Source: Mycobacterium bohemicum DSM 44277 (GTDB lineage: Bacteria > Actinomycetota > Actinomycetes > Mycobacteriales > Mycobacteriaceae). Taken from it: a DNA stretch of 64,000 nucleotides. The notes beneath the pieces were generated by a model. That model did no database searches. It was not told where the DNA came from and saw only the letters and a program-made list of their open reading frames with translations. Positions 34,117 through 42,230 of the stretch are shown one piece after another. Each line of letters starts with the position of its first letter. Positions within the stretch are counted from its first letter, which is position 1. The stretch lies in contig NZ_CSTD01000005.1 in assembly GCF_001053185.1 (NCBI RefSeq), positions 270,035-334,034 of the forward strand, in the 5' to 3' direction. Made by a program: the position numbers and the translations under genes.

Positions 34117-35850
34117 CTAGATGCTGGCAAGGTCCTTGGCGACGTTGACGACCGCCTCGAGGACGACCAGCCCTTCGACGCCGCCGGCCACCGTGAGTAT
34201 CCCGGTGCTTGCGGCGATGGGATCCCCGATCGCGCGGATGAGTCCCAGCGGATCGCCGGCGACCGCCTGCCCGATTCCCTGCGCGAAGAGGCCGGCGTCG
34301 TAGGCCGGGATGGAGATGATGGCGGCGTTGGCGATGTCCGCCGTGGGCAGCAGCACCGAGTACGCGTCGGAGGCCGCGCTGCTCAACGCGTTGGGGATAT
34401 TGGTCACCGCGGTCTGCAGCGCCGGGCCGAACCCTCCGATCGGCGCCGGGGACAGCAACGTGTTCGGCGCGAGCAACGTGCTCGTCAGTGAGACGCTCGG
34501 TGGCGACAGCAGTCCTTCGGACATCAGATCGCTTGTGGCGGCGGTGATTCCCTGCTGCGCGCCCGTAACGAGATCGGCGCCGAGAACCCCGGGGTTGACG
34601 TGCGGGAACAGCCCGAAGGTGGTGGGCACGTTCGCCGGTGCGGTCGAATAACCGTAGTTGGGGTCGCCGTAGCCGACGTTGACCAGCACCCGCAGGTCCG
34701 GCTGGAGGAGGTCGGCGATCGGGTTGCCGATGACCGGGATGGCGCGCAACGGGTCCAGCAGCGGCAGGTTCTGGGTGAGCACCATGTAGTAGGTGGTGTT
34801 GCCGGTGTACGTCGATTGCACGGGCAGGGTGACGATGTCGCCGGCCGGCAGCGTCGACGGGTCCAGGTGCGGGTACATCGGATGCACGAACACGATGCCG
34901 GCGACGGCGTTGAGGTCGGCCAGGACATCGATCGGGTACCGCGGGAAGTCGGCGAACCCGTCGTACTCGAGCGAATAGATGGCGGTGTGCCAGGGCGCGT
35001 TCGGGGGGGTGGCGCCGTAGAAGTCCAGGCCGATGCTCGGCAGGGACAGGCCGGGGAACCGCGCCAGGAGGCCGCCGTTGGGGTTCATCGGATCGCCCAA
35101 CAGGTTGAACGCGAGCTGGGTGGGGCCGGGCGGGTTAGGGTTGAGCGCCGGGTTCATCAGGTTCTGCATCTCCAGCGAGGCGATGATGGAACTCTGCGAA
35201 TAGCCCTGGACCAGAACGCTGTTGCCGCCCTGAAGGGTGGACTTGATCGAGGCGTCCAGAATCTGGACCCCCTCGTTCACGGATATGTTGAGCGGCAGGC
35301 TCTTGACGCCGGTGAGGGGATACAGGTTCTCCGGCGTGAAGATGGCCTGCGCGGAGTTCCACGAATAGCCGGTCAGGTTGGCCCAATTGAGGACGCCGTT
35401 GACGAACGTCGCGTTGGGTATCGGGTTGCCGCTGCCGCCCATGACCAACGCAACGGTCGGTGCCGTCAGTGGGTTGGGCGGATCGACGAACGGCGTTCCG
35501 CCCGAGGCTGCGGCGCCACCGGAAACCAGGGACTGCGCGTCTGTCTGCAGCGTGCCGAGCGCGTTCGACGCCGCCGCCTCCGCCGCCGCGTATGCCCCGC
35601 CGGCAGCGGCCAGCGCCCGGCTGAATTCGGTGTTGAAAGCGGCCGCCTGTGCGACGAGGGCGCGGTACTCCTGGCCGTATGCGCCGAACAGTTCGGAGAT
35701 GGTGGCCGACACCTCGTCGGCGGCGGGCGCCAGCAAGCCGGAAGTCGGGCCTGCCGCAGCCGCATTCGCCGCGCTCATGGCCGAGCCGATCCCGTCGACG
35801 TCCGCGGCTACCGCGGCCAGCATCTGCGGTTCGTTTACCAGGTAGGTCAT
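34117..35850 (-). CDS. PE family protein with C-terminal PE-PPE domain, copy 3
   Basis: From ATG 35850 (MTYLVNEPQMLAAVAADVDGIGSAM) the protein is 577 aa. PE domain: LFGAYGQEY and secretion motif YAAAE. PE-PPE domain: elbow VQGYSQSSIIASLE, LLGDPMNPNGGLLARFPGL and the EYDGFADFPRYPID run. The C-terminal block LLPTADIANAAIISIPAYDAGLF is present. RBS GGAAGGA lies 6 nt before the ATG; an upstream in-frame start at 35877 would bury it. Confidence 0.9.
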   Translation of the reverse strand: MTYLVNEPQMLAAVAADVDGIGSAMSAANAAAAGPTSGLLAPAADEVSATISELFGAYGQEYRALVAQAAAFNTEFSRALAAAGGAYAAAEAAASNALGTLQTDAQSLVSGGAAASGGTPFVDPPNPLTAPTVALVMGGSGNPIPNATFVNGVLNWANLTGYSWNSAQAIFTPENLYPLTGVKSLPLNISVNEGVQILDASIKSTLQGGNSVLVQGYSQSSIIASLEMQNLMNPALNPNPPGPTQLAFNLLGDPMNPNGGLLARFPGLSLPSIGLDFYGATPPNAPWHTAIYSLEYDGFADFPRYPIDVLADLNAVAGIVFVHPMYPHLDPSTLPAGDIVTLPVQSTYTGNTTYYMVLTQNLPLLDPLRAIPVIGNPIADLLQPDLRVLVNVGYGDPNYGYSTAPANVPTTFGLFPHVNPGVLGADLVTGAQQGITAATSDLMSEGLLSPPSVSLTSTLLAPNTLLSPAPIGGFGPALQTAVTNIPNALSSAASDAYSVLLPTADIANAAIISIPAYDAGLFAQGIGQAVAGDPLGLIRAIGDPIAASTGILTVAGGVEGLVVLEAVVNVAKDLASI

Positions 35851-35894
35851 CGGAGGTCCTTCCGACGTCGTCAACAAGGGCCCCCAGCGGACTC

Positions 35895-35923
35895 AGCGTA
35901 GAGGTATTTGCGTTGCATGTGGG
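35895..35923 (-). promoter_or_regulatory. Putative promoter of PE copy 3 (CCCACA-N17-TACGCT)
   Basis: CCCACA (35923-35918) and TACGCT (35900-35895) on the minus strand are 17 bp apart, 45 nt before ATG 35850. The -35 is the most divergent of the five related promoters. Confidence 0.45.
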
Positions 35924-35989
35924 GACAATTGGCCTAATCGGTCCGAACCGTGGGCGAACGGCTCCGCGGCGGTGGCGCGACGAGCCCCA

Positions 35990-37651
35990 CTAGAGCTGGG
36001 CCAAGACCACCGCGATCGATTGGGCGGAATTCGCGATGGCGACGGTTTCGAGCCAGCCCGCGAGCGTCAGCAGCGCGGCGTCGGCCGCGATCGGATTGCC
36101 GATGGCGTTGAGCAGCCCGACCGGGTCGCCGCCCAGGGCTTGCGCGACCCCGCCGAAGACGAGGCCGGCGTCATAGACGGGGACGGAGGTCACGAGGGCC
36201 GCGGTGATGTCCGCGGTGGGAAGCAGAGTCGCGTAACCCGCCGAGGTGGCTTGGGTAAGGGCGCTGAACAGACTCGGTCCCGAAGGGACATGCACCGTCA
36301 GCGCAGGGGTCGACGTGAGCGCGTGGGCGATATCCGGCAACGTGGGCAGGCTCGTCGCGCCGATGTCGCGCACGCAAGCGGCGATTCCCTGCTGCGTGCC
36401 GGTGACCAGGTCCCCACCCAGGGCGATGGTGGCGCTGAGCGGCGGGAAGAGCCCGAAGGGGGTGGGTACGTTCGCCGGGCCGGTCGAATAGCCATACGCC
36501 GGATCACCGTAGCCCCAGTTGACCAGATAGGTCAGATCCGGCTGGAGCAGGTCCGCGATCGGATTGCCGATCACCGGAATGGCCCGCACCGGGTCCAGCA
36601 GCGGCAGGTTGGTGGTGGGAATCAACGTGTACGTGGTCGCGGTGCCGTAAGCCGGATCGGTTGGCAGCGTGATCGCGGTGGCCACGCTTCCGACCGGCAC
36701 GTACTGGTATTGGGCGTGCGCCGCGGGAATGCCGGCGAGCGCGTTCAGGTCGGCCAAGACATCGAGGGGGTACCGCGGGAAGTCGGCAAAACCGTCGTAT
36801 TCGATCGTGTAGATGTGGGTCGGGTAGGGGGTGTTGGTCGGTGTCGCGCCGTAGAAGTCCACGCCGAGGCTCGCCAACTTCAGTCCGACGAAGCGCTCCA
36901 TCATGCCGCCGTTGGGATTCATGGGATCACCGAGAAGCACGAAGCTCAGCTGGCTGGGTGACGGCGGATTGGGCATGGCCACCAGCGCCTGCATCTCGAG
37001 CGAGGAGATTACCGCGCTTTGTGAGTAGCCCACGACGACCACGTTGTTTCCCGCGGAGATCTGTTGCAGAACTGCGTAATTCAGATTCGCCACGCCCTGA
37101 TTGATCGATTGGTTCAGTGGCAGGGTTTTGACACCGGTAAACGGATAGAGGTCCTCGGGGGTGAACAGGGCTTGCGCATCGGCGAGGCTGAAGCCGGCGA
37201 AGTCAGGGGCGACGTACTTGGTGAAGACACTGGTGATGAAACTTGCCCCAGGTGTCGGGTTGCCGGTGCCGCCCATGATCAGCGTGACGTTCTGCGGCGT
37301 GGCGGCCTGGGCCATCGAGGTCGTTGCGTACGCGGGCGCCGTGCCGGACATCCCCGAGGTCAGGGCGGCGGCGGCGGCCTCGGCTTCCGCGTAGGCGTTG
37401 GCCGCGGCGCCCAGCGCCTGGGCGAACTCGCTGTGGAAGGTCGCCGCCTGGTGGGCGAGCGCTTGATACGCGCGGGCGTACGCGTTGAACACTGCGGTCG
37501 CCGCGACCGACACCTGGTCGGCGCCGGCCGCCTCAAGGGCGGTCGTCTGTGCCGCGGCCGCGGCGGTGGCGTCGCTGATCGTCGTGCGGATTTCCGCCAC
37601 GTCCACGGCCGCCGCAGCCATCGACTGTGGCTCCGCGGCTAGTGACCCCAC
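35990..37651 (-). CDS. PE family protein with PE-PPE domain, copy 4, N-terminus apparently displaced by an insertion
   Basis: The open frame from GTG 37651 encodes 553 aa: PE helices (PQSMAAAAVDVAEIRTTISDATAAAAAQ, VFNAYARAY, secretion motif YAEAE), PE-PPE elbow VVGYSQSAVISSLE and the tail LLPTADITAALVTSVPVYDAGLVF. The expected PE start MTYVITDP, with its promoter and RBS, lies 110 nt upstream at 37761 in a different frame. The protein may therefore be made from GTG 37651 with an altered first few residues, or be inactive. All downstream domains look intact. Confidence 0.78.
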   Translation of the reverse strand: MGSLAAEPQSMAAAAVDVAEIRTTISDATAAAAAQTTALEAAGADQVSVAATAVFNAYARAYQALAHQAATFHSEFAQALGAAANAYAEAEAAAAALTSGMSGTAPAYATTSMAQAATPQNVTLIMGGTGNPTPGASFITSVFTKYVAPDFAGFSLADAQALFTPEDLYPFTGVKTLPLNQSINQGVANLNYAVLQQISAGNNVVVVGYSQSAVISSLEMQALVAMPNPPSPSQLSFVLLGDPMNPNGGMMERFVGLKLASLGVDFYGATPTNTPYPTHIYTIEYDGFADFPRYPLDVLADLNALAGIPAAHAQYQYVPVGSVATAITLPTDPAYGTATTYTLIPTTNLPLLDPVRAIPVIGNPIADLLQPDLTYLVNWGYGDPAYGYSTGPANVPTPFGLFPPLSATIALGGDLVTGTQQGIAACVRDIGATSLPTLPDIAHALTSTPALTVHVPSGPSLFSALTQATSAGYATLLPTADITAALVTSVPVYDAGLVFGGVAQALGGDPVGLLNAIGNPIAADAALLTLAGWLETVAIANSAQSIAVVLAQL

Positions 37652-37761
37652 CGGTTTCCATCGATCGTTCTCGCGTGAAACCTCGTGGTGATCGAGGAAT
37701 TTGAAGTCAGGCGCGAGACAACCGGGACCGCCACACGCGGATCGGTGATCACATACGTCAT
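37628..37761 (-). other. Displaced PE start codon and about 110-nt inserted segment before PE copy 4
   Basis: ATG 37761 begins MTYVITDP, a canonical PE start like MTYLVNEP of copy 3, after a purine-rich RBS and a matching promoter. After the eighth codon the similarity stops; about 110 nt (37737-37628) of apparently lower-GC sequence follows before PQSMAAAA resumes in another frame. 110 is not a multiple of three. An inverted repeat GGTTTC/GAAACC (37653-37682) lies inside. Exact boundaries are uncertain by a few bases. Confidence 0.55.
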
Positions 37762-37793
37762 CGGCTCATCCCTCTCGACCGGGGTGCCCACCA

Positions 37794-37822
37794 AGCGTAG
37801 GGGGAACTCGCCCGCCTGTCGG
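37794..37822 (-). promoter_or_regulatory. Putative promoter of PE copy 4 (CCGACA-N17-TACGCT)
   Basis: CCGACA (37822-37817) and TACGCT (37799-37794) on the minus strand have a 17-bp spacer. It is 33 nt from ATG 37761 but 143 nt from GTG 37651, which supports 37761 as the ancestral start. Confidence 0.5.
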
Positions 37823-37863
37823 GCGTTCACCCGAACCGCTCGGTCGGGTGCGTCAAGGCCGGT

Positions 37864-38694
37864 TCAAGCCAGCAGCGCGCGGCGCAGCCCGTCGAGATCG
37901 GCCTCGGTGATACCCGCGTCGCGCAGATAGGCGTCCAGTGAACCGAATTCGTCCTCGATGGTCTGCCGCGCGGCGGCCAGGTACTCCTCGCGGACGCCGA
38001 GGACGCCGTCGGACAGCCGGGCCTCGGTGAAGGTCATGACCTCGGGGGTCAGCTCGGTCTCCGACCGCTGCTGGATCATCTCCGAGATGCGGGCGCGCAG
38101 CTCCGGCACGGCGTCGTTGCTGCGCAGGAAGTCGGCGACGATGGCGTCGCGGTCGACACCCGCGGCCTCCAGCACCGTCGCGACCACGAAGCCGGTGCGG
38201 TCCTTGCCCGCGAAGCAGTGGGTGAGCACTGGGCGACCGGCGGCCAGCAGCCCGATGACCTGGCGCAGGGCTCGTTGCGCCCCGTTTCGCGTTGGGAATT
38301 GCCGATATTCGTCGGTCATGAAGCGGGCGGCTGATTCGTTGATGGAGTCCGCCGACTGCTGCGACTCACCGTTGGTCAGCAGTTGGGTGAACGCATGCTC
38401 GTGCGGTGCCTCGCCGTCGGTGGGCTCGTCGTCGGCGAGATCGGGCACCGGGAGCAGGTGCACGGCGACGCCGTCGGGAACGCGTCCGGGCCCGCGGCGG
38501 GCTACCTCCCGGGCGGCCCGAAGGTCGGCGACGTCGGTGATGCCCAGCCGGTGCAGAATTGCCCGGCCGTCGTCGTCGAGCCGGCTCAGCTCGCTGGAAC
38601 GGAACAGGCGGCCGGGCGGCAGTGCGCCGGTGCTCTCCCCGACGTCGCGGAAGTTCCACGCGCCGGGCAGGTCCCGGAGGGCGGCCTTACCCAT
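37864..38694 (-). CDS. ptbB: Protein tyrosine/lipid phosphatase PtbB (MptpB, Rv0153c homolog)
   Basis: The 276-aa protein has the same length as recalled Rv0153c and places the phosphatase loop HCFAGKDRTG with Cys160 and Arg166 at the positions of MptpB. The N-terminal NFRDVGESTGALPPGRLFRSSEL is typical. In M. tuberculosis this secreted phosphatase acts on phosphotyrosine, phosphoserine and phosphoinositides in macrophages. No signal peptide is seen. ATG 38694 overlaps the end of fadE2 by 8 bp, which indicates co-translation. Confidence 0.93.
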   Translation of the reverse strand: MGKAALRDLPGAWNFRDVGESTGALPPGRLFRSSELSRLDDDGRAILHRLGITDVADLRAAREVARRGPGRVPDGVAVHLLPVPDLADDEPTDGEAPHEHAFTQLLTNGESQQSADSINESAARFMTDEYRQFPTRNGAQRALRQVIGLLAAGRPVLTHCFAGKDRTGFVVATVLEAAGVDRDAIVADFLRSNDAVPELRARISEMIQQRSETELTPEVMTFTEARLSDGVLGVREEYLAAARQTIEDEFGSLDAYLRDAGITEADLDGLRRALLA

Positions 38695-39919
38695 GCGAGG
38701 TGACCGCCGCGGACAGCGGAGACTTCTCCCGGCCGAGCTCGGCGCGAGCGATGGTCCGCATGTGCACCTCGTCGGGGCCGTCGAACAGGCGCATCGCCCG
38801 ATGCCAGCCGTACGACCGGGCCAGTACGGTGTCCTCGCTGACGCCGGCGGCGCCGTGCACCTGGATGGCGCGGTCGATCACGTTGCAGGCCACCTGCGGC
38901 GCCACCGCCTTGATCTGCGAGACCAATGTGTGGGCGGCCTTGTTGCCGTGCTGGTCGATCGTCCACGCCGCCTTGTGGCACAACAACCGCGCCTGATCGA
39001 TCTCGTTGCGCGACTTGGCAATTGCCTCCCGCACCACACCCTGCTCGGCCAGCGGGCGGCCGAAGGCCACCCGCTTTTGGACCCGGTCCACCATGAGGGC
39101 CAGGGCGCGTTCCGCGCCGCCGAGCGCACGCATGCAGTGGTGGATGCGGCCGGGGCCCAGCCGGGCCTGGGCGATCGCGAAGCCGCCACCTTCCTCGCCG
39201 AGGAGGTTGGTGACCGGCACCCGGACGTTGTCGTAGATGATCTCGCAGTGCCCGGGCTGGTCCTGGTAGCCGAAGACCGTGGTGGAACGGACGATCGTCA
39301 CGCCGGGGGTGTCGACCGGCACCAGCACCATCGACTGTTGCTGGTGGCTTGCCGCTTCGGGATTGGTGCGGCCCATCACGATCAGGATCTTGCATCGCGG
39401 GTCCGAAGCCCCCGAGGTCCACCACTTGCGGCCGTTGATCACGTAGTCGCCGCCGTCGCGCACGATCGAGGTCTCGATGTTGCGGGCGTCGCTGCTCGCG
39501 ACGGCCGGCTCCGTCATCGAGAACGCGCTGCGGATCTCGCCGTTGAGCAACGGCTCCAGCCACTGCTTGCGCTGTTCCTCGGTCGCGAACAGGTGCAGGG
39601 TCTCCATGTTGCCGGTGTCGGGCGCCGCGCAGTTGAGCGCCTCGGGAGCGATCTCCAGGCTCCAGCCGGTGATCTCGGCCAGCGGGGCGTATTCGAGGTT
39701 GGTCAGGCCCGACTCCGCCGGGAGGAAGAGGTTCCACAGGCCCCGCTCCTTGGCCCTCGCCTTGAGGTCCTCGATGACGGGCGGCACCGTGTGGTCGTCC
39801 GGTCCGGCTTGCTGGCGGTATTTGTCGTATTCGGCCTCGGCCGGGAAGACGAACTCGGTCATGAAGTCGGACAGCCGGGCGTGGTAGTCGCTGGCCTTGG
39901 CCGACATCGCGAAATCCAT
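38687..39919 (-). CDS. fadE2: Acyl-CoA dehydrogenase FadE2 (Rv0154c homolog)
   Basis: The 410-aa protein starts MDFAMSAKASDYHARLSDFM at 39919. It shows the acyl-CoA dehydrogenase fold: SAFSMTEPAVASSDARNI (FAD/substrate site), GRKWWTSGASD, GPGRIHHCMRALGGAERAL, RVAFGRPLAEQGVV and the C-terminal IQVHGAAGVSEDT and RLFDGPDEVHM. It resembles the ACAD10/11 subgroup. It is the upstream partner of ptbB. A longer frame to 40009 exists, but ATG 39919 or 39907 fits the recalled 403-aa ortholog. Confidence 0.9.
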   Translation of the reverse strand: MDFAMSAKASDYHARLSDFMTEFVFPAEAEYDKYRQQAGPDDHTVPPVIEDLKARAKERGLWNLFLPAESGLTNLEYAPLAEITGWSLEIAPEALNCAAPDTGNMETLHLFATEEQRKQWLEPLLNGEIRSAFSMTEPAVASSDARNIETSIVRDGGDYVINGRKWWTSGASDPRCKILIVMGRTNPEAASHQQQSMVLVPVDTPGVTIVRSTTVFGYQDQPGHCEIIYDNVRVPVTNLLGEEGGGFAIAQARLGPGRIHHCMRALGGAERALALMVDRVQKRVAFGRPLAEQGVVREAIAKSRNEIDQARLLCHKAAWTIDQHGNKAAHTLVSQIKAVAPQVACNVIDRAIQVHGAAGVSEDTVLARSYGWHRAMRLFDGPDEVHMRTIARAELGREKSPLSAAVTSHG

Positions 39920-40101
39920 AACGGTCACGATATGACACGCGTCGCTGGCGCGGTGAGGCGCGCGTCTGCTGACGGGCCCCGCCGCCGTCGCGACACTGAC
40001 ACCACGCACACGACACGCCGCCGGGGGTGTGCGTGGCTTCAGTCTCGGGGAAACGGCGACGGGGCGAAGCGCGGCGATCGCCGAGGCGCACGATGGACGC
40101 C

Positions 40102-40563
40102 ATGACCGAATCCCGCCCGCCTCTCCCGCCGTTCACCCGCGAGAGCGCGTTGCAGAAGGTGCAGGCCGCCGAAGACGCCTGGAACACCCGCGACCCGGAA
40201 CGCGTCAGCCTGGCCTACACGCCCGACTCGCGGTGGCGCAACCGCGGCGAATACATCGTCGGCAGGACCGAGATCGTGGCGTTCCTCACCCGCAAGTGGC
40301 AATCCGAACTCGACTACTCGCTGCGCAAGAGCCTGTGGGACTTCCACGACAACCGCATCGCCGTGCGATTCCAGTACGAGTGCCGCGATCGCAGCGGCCA
40401 GTGGTATCGCTGCTACGGCAACGAGCTGTGGGAATTCAGCCCGTCGGGGCTGATGGCGCGCCGTGAGGCGAGCATCAACGACGTGCCGATCGACGAGTCG
40501 CAGCGGCGGTATTTTGGCCCCCGGCCGCAGGCGGAGCACGGCCGAGACATCCCCCTCTGGTAG
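40102..40563 (+). CDS. DUF1348 / SnoaL-like protein
   Basis: This 153-aa protein begins MTESRPPLPPFTRESALQKVQAAEDAWNTRDPERVSLAYTPDSRWRNR in sense; the combination with YIVGRTEIVAFLTRKWQSELDYSLRKSLW and FQYECRDRSGQWYRCYGNELWEF defines the DUF1348 group of NTF2-fold proteins. Function is not established. ATG 40093 is an alternative start 9 nt upstream. It is divergent from fadE2. A 7-bp-stem hairpin directly follows the stop. Confidence 0.85.
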   Translation: MTESRPPLPPFTRESALQKVQAAEDAWNTRDPERVSLAYTPDSRWRNRGEYIVGRTEIVAFLTRKWQSELDYSLRKSLWDFHDNRIAVRFQYECRDRSGQWYRCYGNELWEFSPSGLMARREASINDVPIDESQRRYFGPRPQAEHGRDIPLW

Positions 40564-40564
40564 G

Positions 40565-40585
40565 CGCCGGGCCACAACCCCGGCG
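40565..40585 (+). terminator. Hairpin after the DUF1348 gene
   Basis: CGCCGGG-N7-CCCGGCG forms a perfect 7-bp GC stem beginning 2 nt after the TAG stop. There is no T-run, but position and symmetry fit an intrinsic-like mycobacterial terminator. Confidence 0.5.
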
Positions 40586-40666
40586 TGTGACTCCACAACC
40601 TGGTGCCCCCTACCGCGTGCGGGCGGGGTAACGAACCATCGACTGGAGTCGGTCGGCCGCGCCGGG

Positions 40667-40706
40667 GGATCCCGCCCCGGTCGATCGCACGTCCGGGGCG
40701 GAATCC
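40667..40706. other. Strong stem-loop upstream of pntAa
   Basis: GGAT-C-CCGCCCCGG and CCGGGGCGG-A-ATCC pair with a single C/A mismatch (13 of 14 bp) around a 12-nt loop. It is in the 230-bp gap before pntAa, 88 nt from the start. It could be a terminator backup, a leader structure or a protein site. Confidence 0.5.
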
Positions 40707-40793
40707 GGCAGGCGTTAAGGTAGCGAAGCGTGCGGCCCGCCAGCGGCAGCACATCCAAACGGCAGGAAAGTGCGGGAAGCAGATGTACGCGCC

Positions 40794-41897
40794 ATGACAG
40801 ATGCGCAGACGACCGTAGGCGTGGTCGCGGAGTCGGGGACCGACGAGCGACGGGTCGCGCTGGTGCCGAAGGCGGTCGCGTCGCTGGTCGGCAGCGGTGT
40901 GGCGGTGGTGGTCGAGACCGGGGCGGGCGAGCGGGCGCTGCTGCCCGACGCGCTCTACACCGAGGCCGGCGCCACGATCGGCGACGCGTGGGGCGCCGAC
41001 GTCGTCGTCAAGGTCGCGCCGCCCACGGCGGCGGAGGTCGGCAGGCTGCGCCGGGGGCAGACGCTGATCGGTTTCCTGGCGCCCCGCAACGCCGACAACT
41101 CCATCGGCGCGCTGACCGAGGCCGGCGTGCAGGCGTTCGCGCTCGAGGCCATCCCCCGCATCTCGCGTGCGCAGGTGATGGACGCGCTGTCGTCGCAGGC
41201 CAACGTGGCCGGCTATAAATCCGTGCTGTTGGCGGCCTCCGAGGCGACGCGGTTCTTCCCGATGCTCACGACGGCGGCCGGCACCGTGAAGCCGGCCAGC
41301 GTGCTGGTGCTCGGGGTGGGAGTGGCCGGGCTGCAGGCGCTGGCCACCGCCCGGCGGCTGGGCGCGCGGACGTCGGGGTACGACGTGCGCCCCGAGGTGG
41401 CCGACCAGGTGCGCTCGGTCGGGGCGCAGTGGCTGGACTTGGGCATCGACGCCGCGGGCGAGGGCGGGTACGCCCGCGAGCTCACCGAGGACGAGCGGGC
41501 CCAGCAACAGAAGGCCCTGGAAAAGGCGATCGCCGGCTTCGACGTGGTGATCACGACGGCGCTGGTCCCGGGCCGGCCCGCGCCGCGGCTGGTGACCGCC
41601 GCGGCCGTGGAATCGATGAAGCCCGGCAGCGTGGTGGTGGACATGGCCGGCGAGACCGGCGGCAACTGCGAGCTCACCGAGCCCGGGCAGACGGTGGTCA
41701 AGCACGGCGTGACGATCGCCTCGCCGCTGAACCTGCCGTCGACCATGCCCGAGCACGCCAGCGAGCTCTACAGCAAGAACATCACGGCCCTGCTGGACCT
41801 GCTGATCAAGGACGGCAAGCTGGCCCCCGATTTCGACGACGAAGTGATCGCGGCGTCCTGCGTGACCCGCGAGAACAAAGACAGTAAGGACTCCTAG
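40794..41897 (+). CDS. pntAa: NAD(P) transhydrogenase subunit alpha part 1 (PntAa)
   Basis: The 367-aa soluble subunit begins MTDAQTTVGVVAESGTDERRVALVPKAV and contains the NAD-binding Rossmann segment PASVLVLGVGVAGLQALATARRLGA and the typical GYDVRPEVADQVRSVGAQWLDL and MKPGSVVVDMAGETGGN. It forms domain I of the proton-pumping transhydrogenase, which interconverts NADH/NADP+ with NAD+/NADPH. It is Rv0155 by order. The next gene starts right at its stop. Confidence 0.94.
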   Translation: MTDAQTTVGVVAESGTDERRVALVPKAVASLVGSGVAVVVETGAGERALLPDALYTEAGATIGDAWGADVVVKVAPPTAAEVGRLRRGQTLIGFLAPRNADNSIGALTEAGVQAFALEAIPRISRAQVMDALSSQANVAGYKSVLLAASEATRFFPMLTTAAGTVKPASVLVLGVGVAGLQALATARRLGARTSGYDVRPEVADQVRSVGAQWLDLGIDAAGEGGYARELTEDERAQQQKALEKAIAGFDVVITTALVPGRPAPRLVTAAAVESMKPGSVVVDMAGETGGNCELTEPGQTVVKHGVTIASPLNLPSTMPEHASELYSKNITALLDLLIKDGKLAPDFDDEVIAASCVTRENKDSKDS

Positions 41898-42230
41898 ATG
41901 TACGACGACCTGCTCGCCAACCTGGCGATCCTGGTGCTGTCCGGGTTCGTCGGGTTCGCGGTGATCTCCAAGGTGCCCAACACGCTGCACACGCCGCTGA
42001 TGTCGGGCACCAACGCGATCCACGGCATCGTGGTCCTGGGCGCGCTGGTGGTGTTCGGGCAGGTCGCGCACCCGTCGCTGGCCATCCAGATCATCCTGTT
42101 CGTCGCGGTGGTGTTCGGCACGCTGAACGTCATCGGCGGGTTCATCGTGACCGACCGGATGCTGGGCATGTTCAAGGGCAAGAAGAAGGCGGCCGTTCCC
42201 GTGAAGACCGACGATCTGGCGGCGAAATGA
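41898..42230 (+). CDS. pntAb: NAD(P) transhydrogenase subunit alpha part 2 (PntAb)
   Basis: The 110-aa integral membrane subunit begins MYDDLLANLAILVLSGFVGFAVISKVP and has three hydrophobic segments (about 8-25, 45-60, 64-85) with the conserved TPLMSGTNAIHGIVVLGAL, part of the proton channel. The charged tail GKKKAAVPVKTDD is cytosolic. It directly abuts pntAa and overlaps pntB by 4 bp (ATGA at 42227), the standard split-alpha arrangement. Confidence 0.94.
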   Translation: MYDDLLANLAILVLSGFVGFAVISKVPNTLHTPLMSGTNAIHGIVVLGALVVFGQVAHPSLAIQIILFVAVVFGTLNVIGGFIVTDRMLGMFKGKKKAAVPVKTDDLAAK

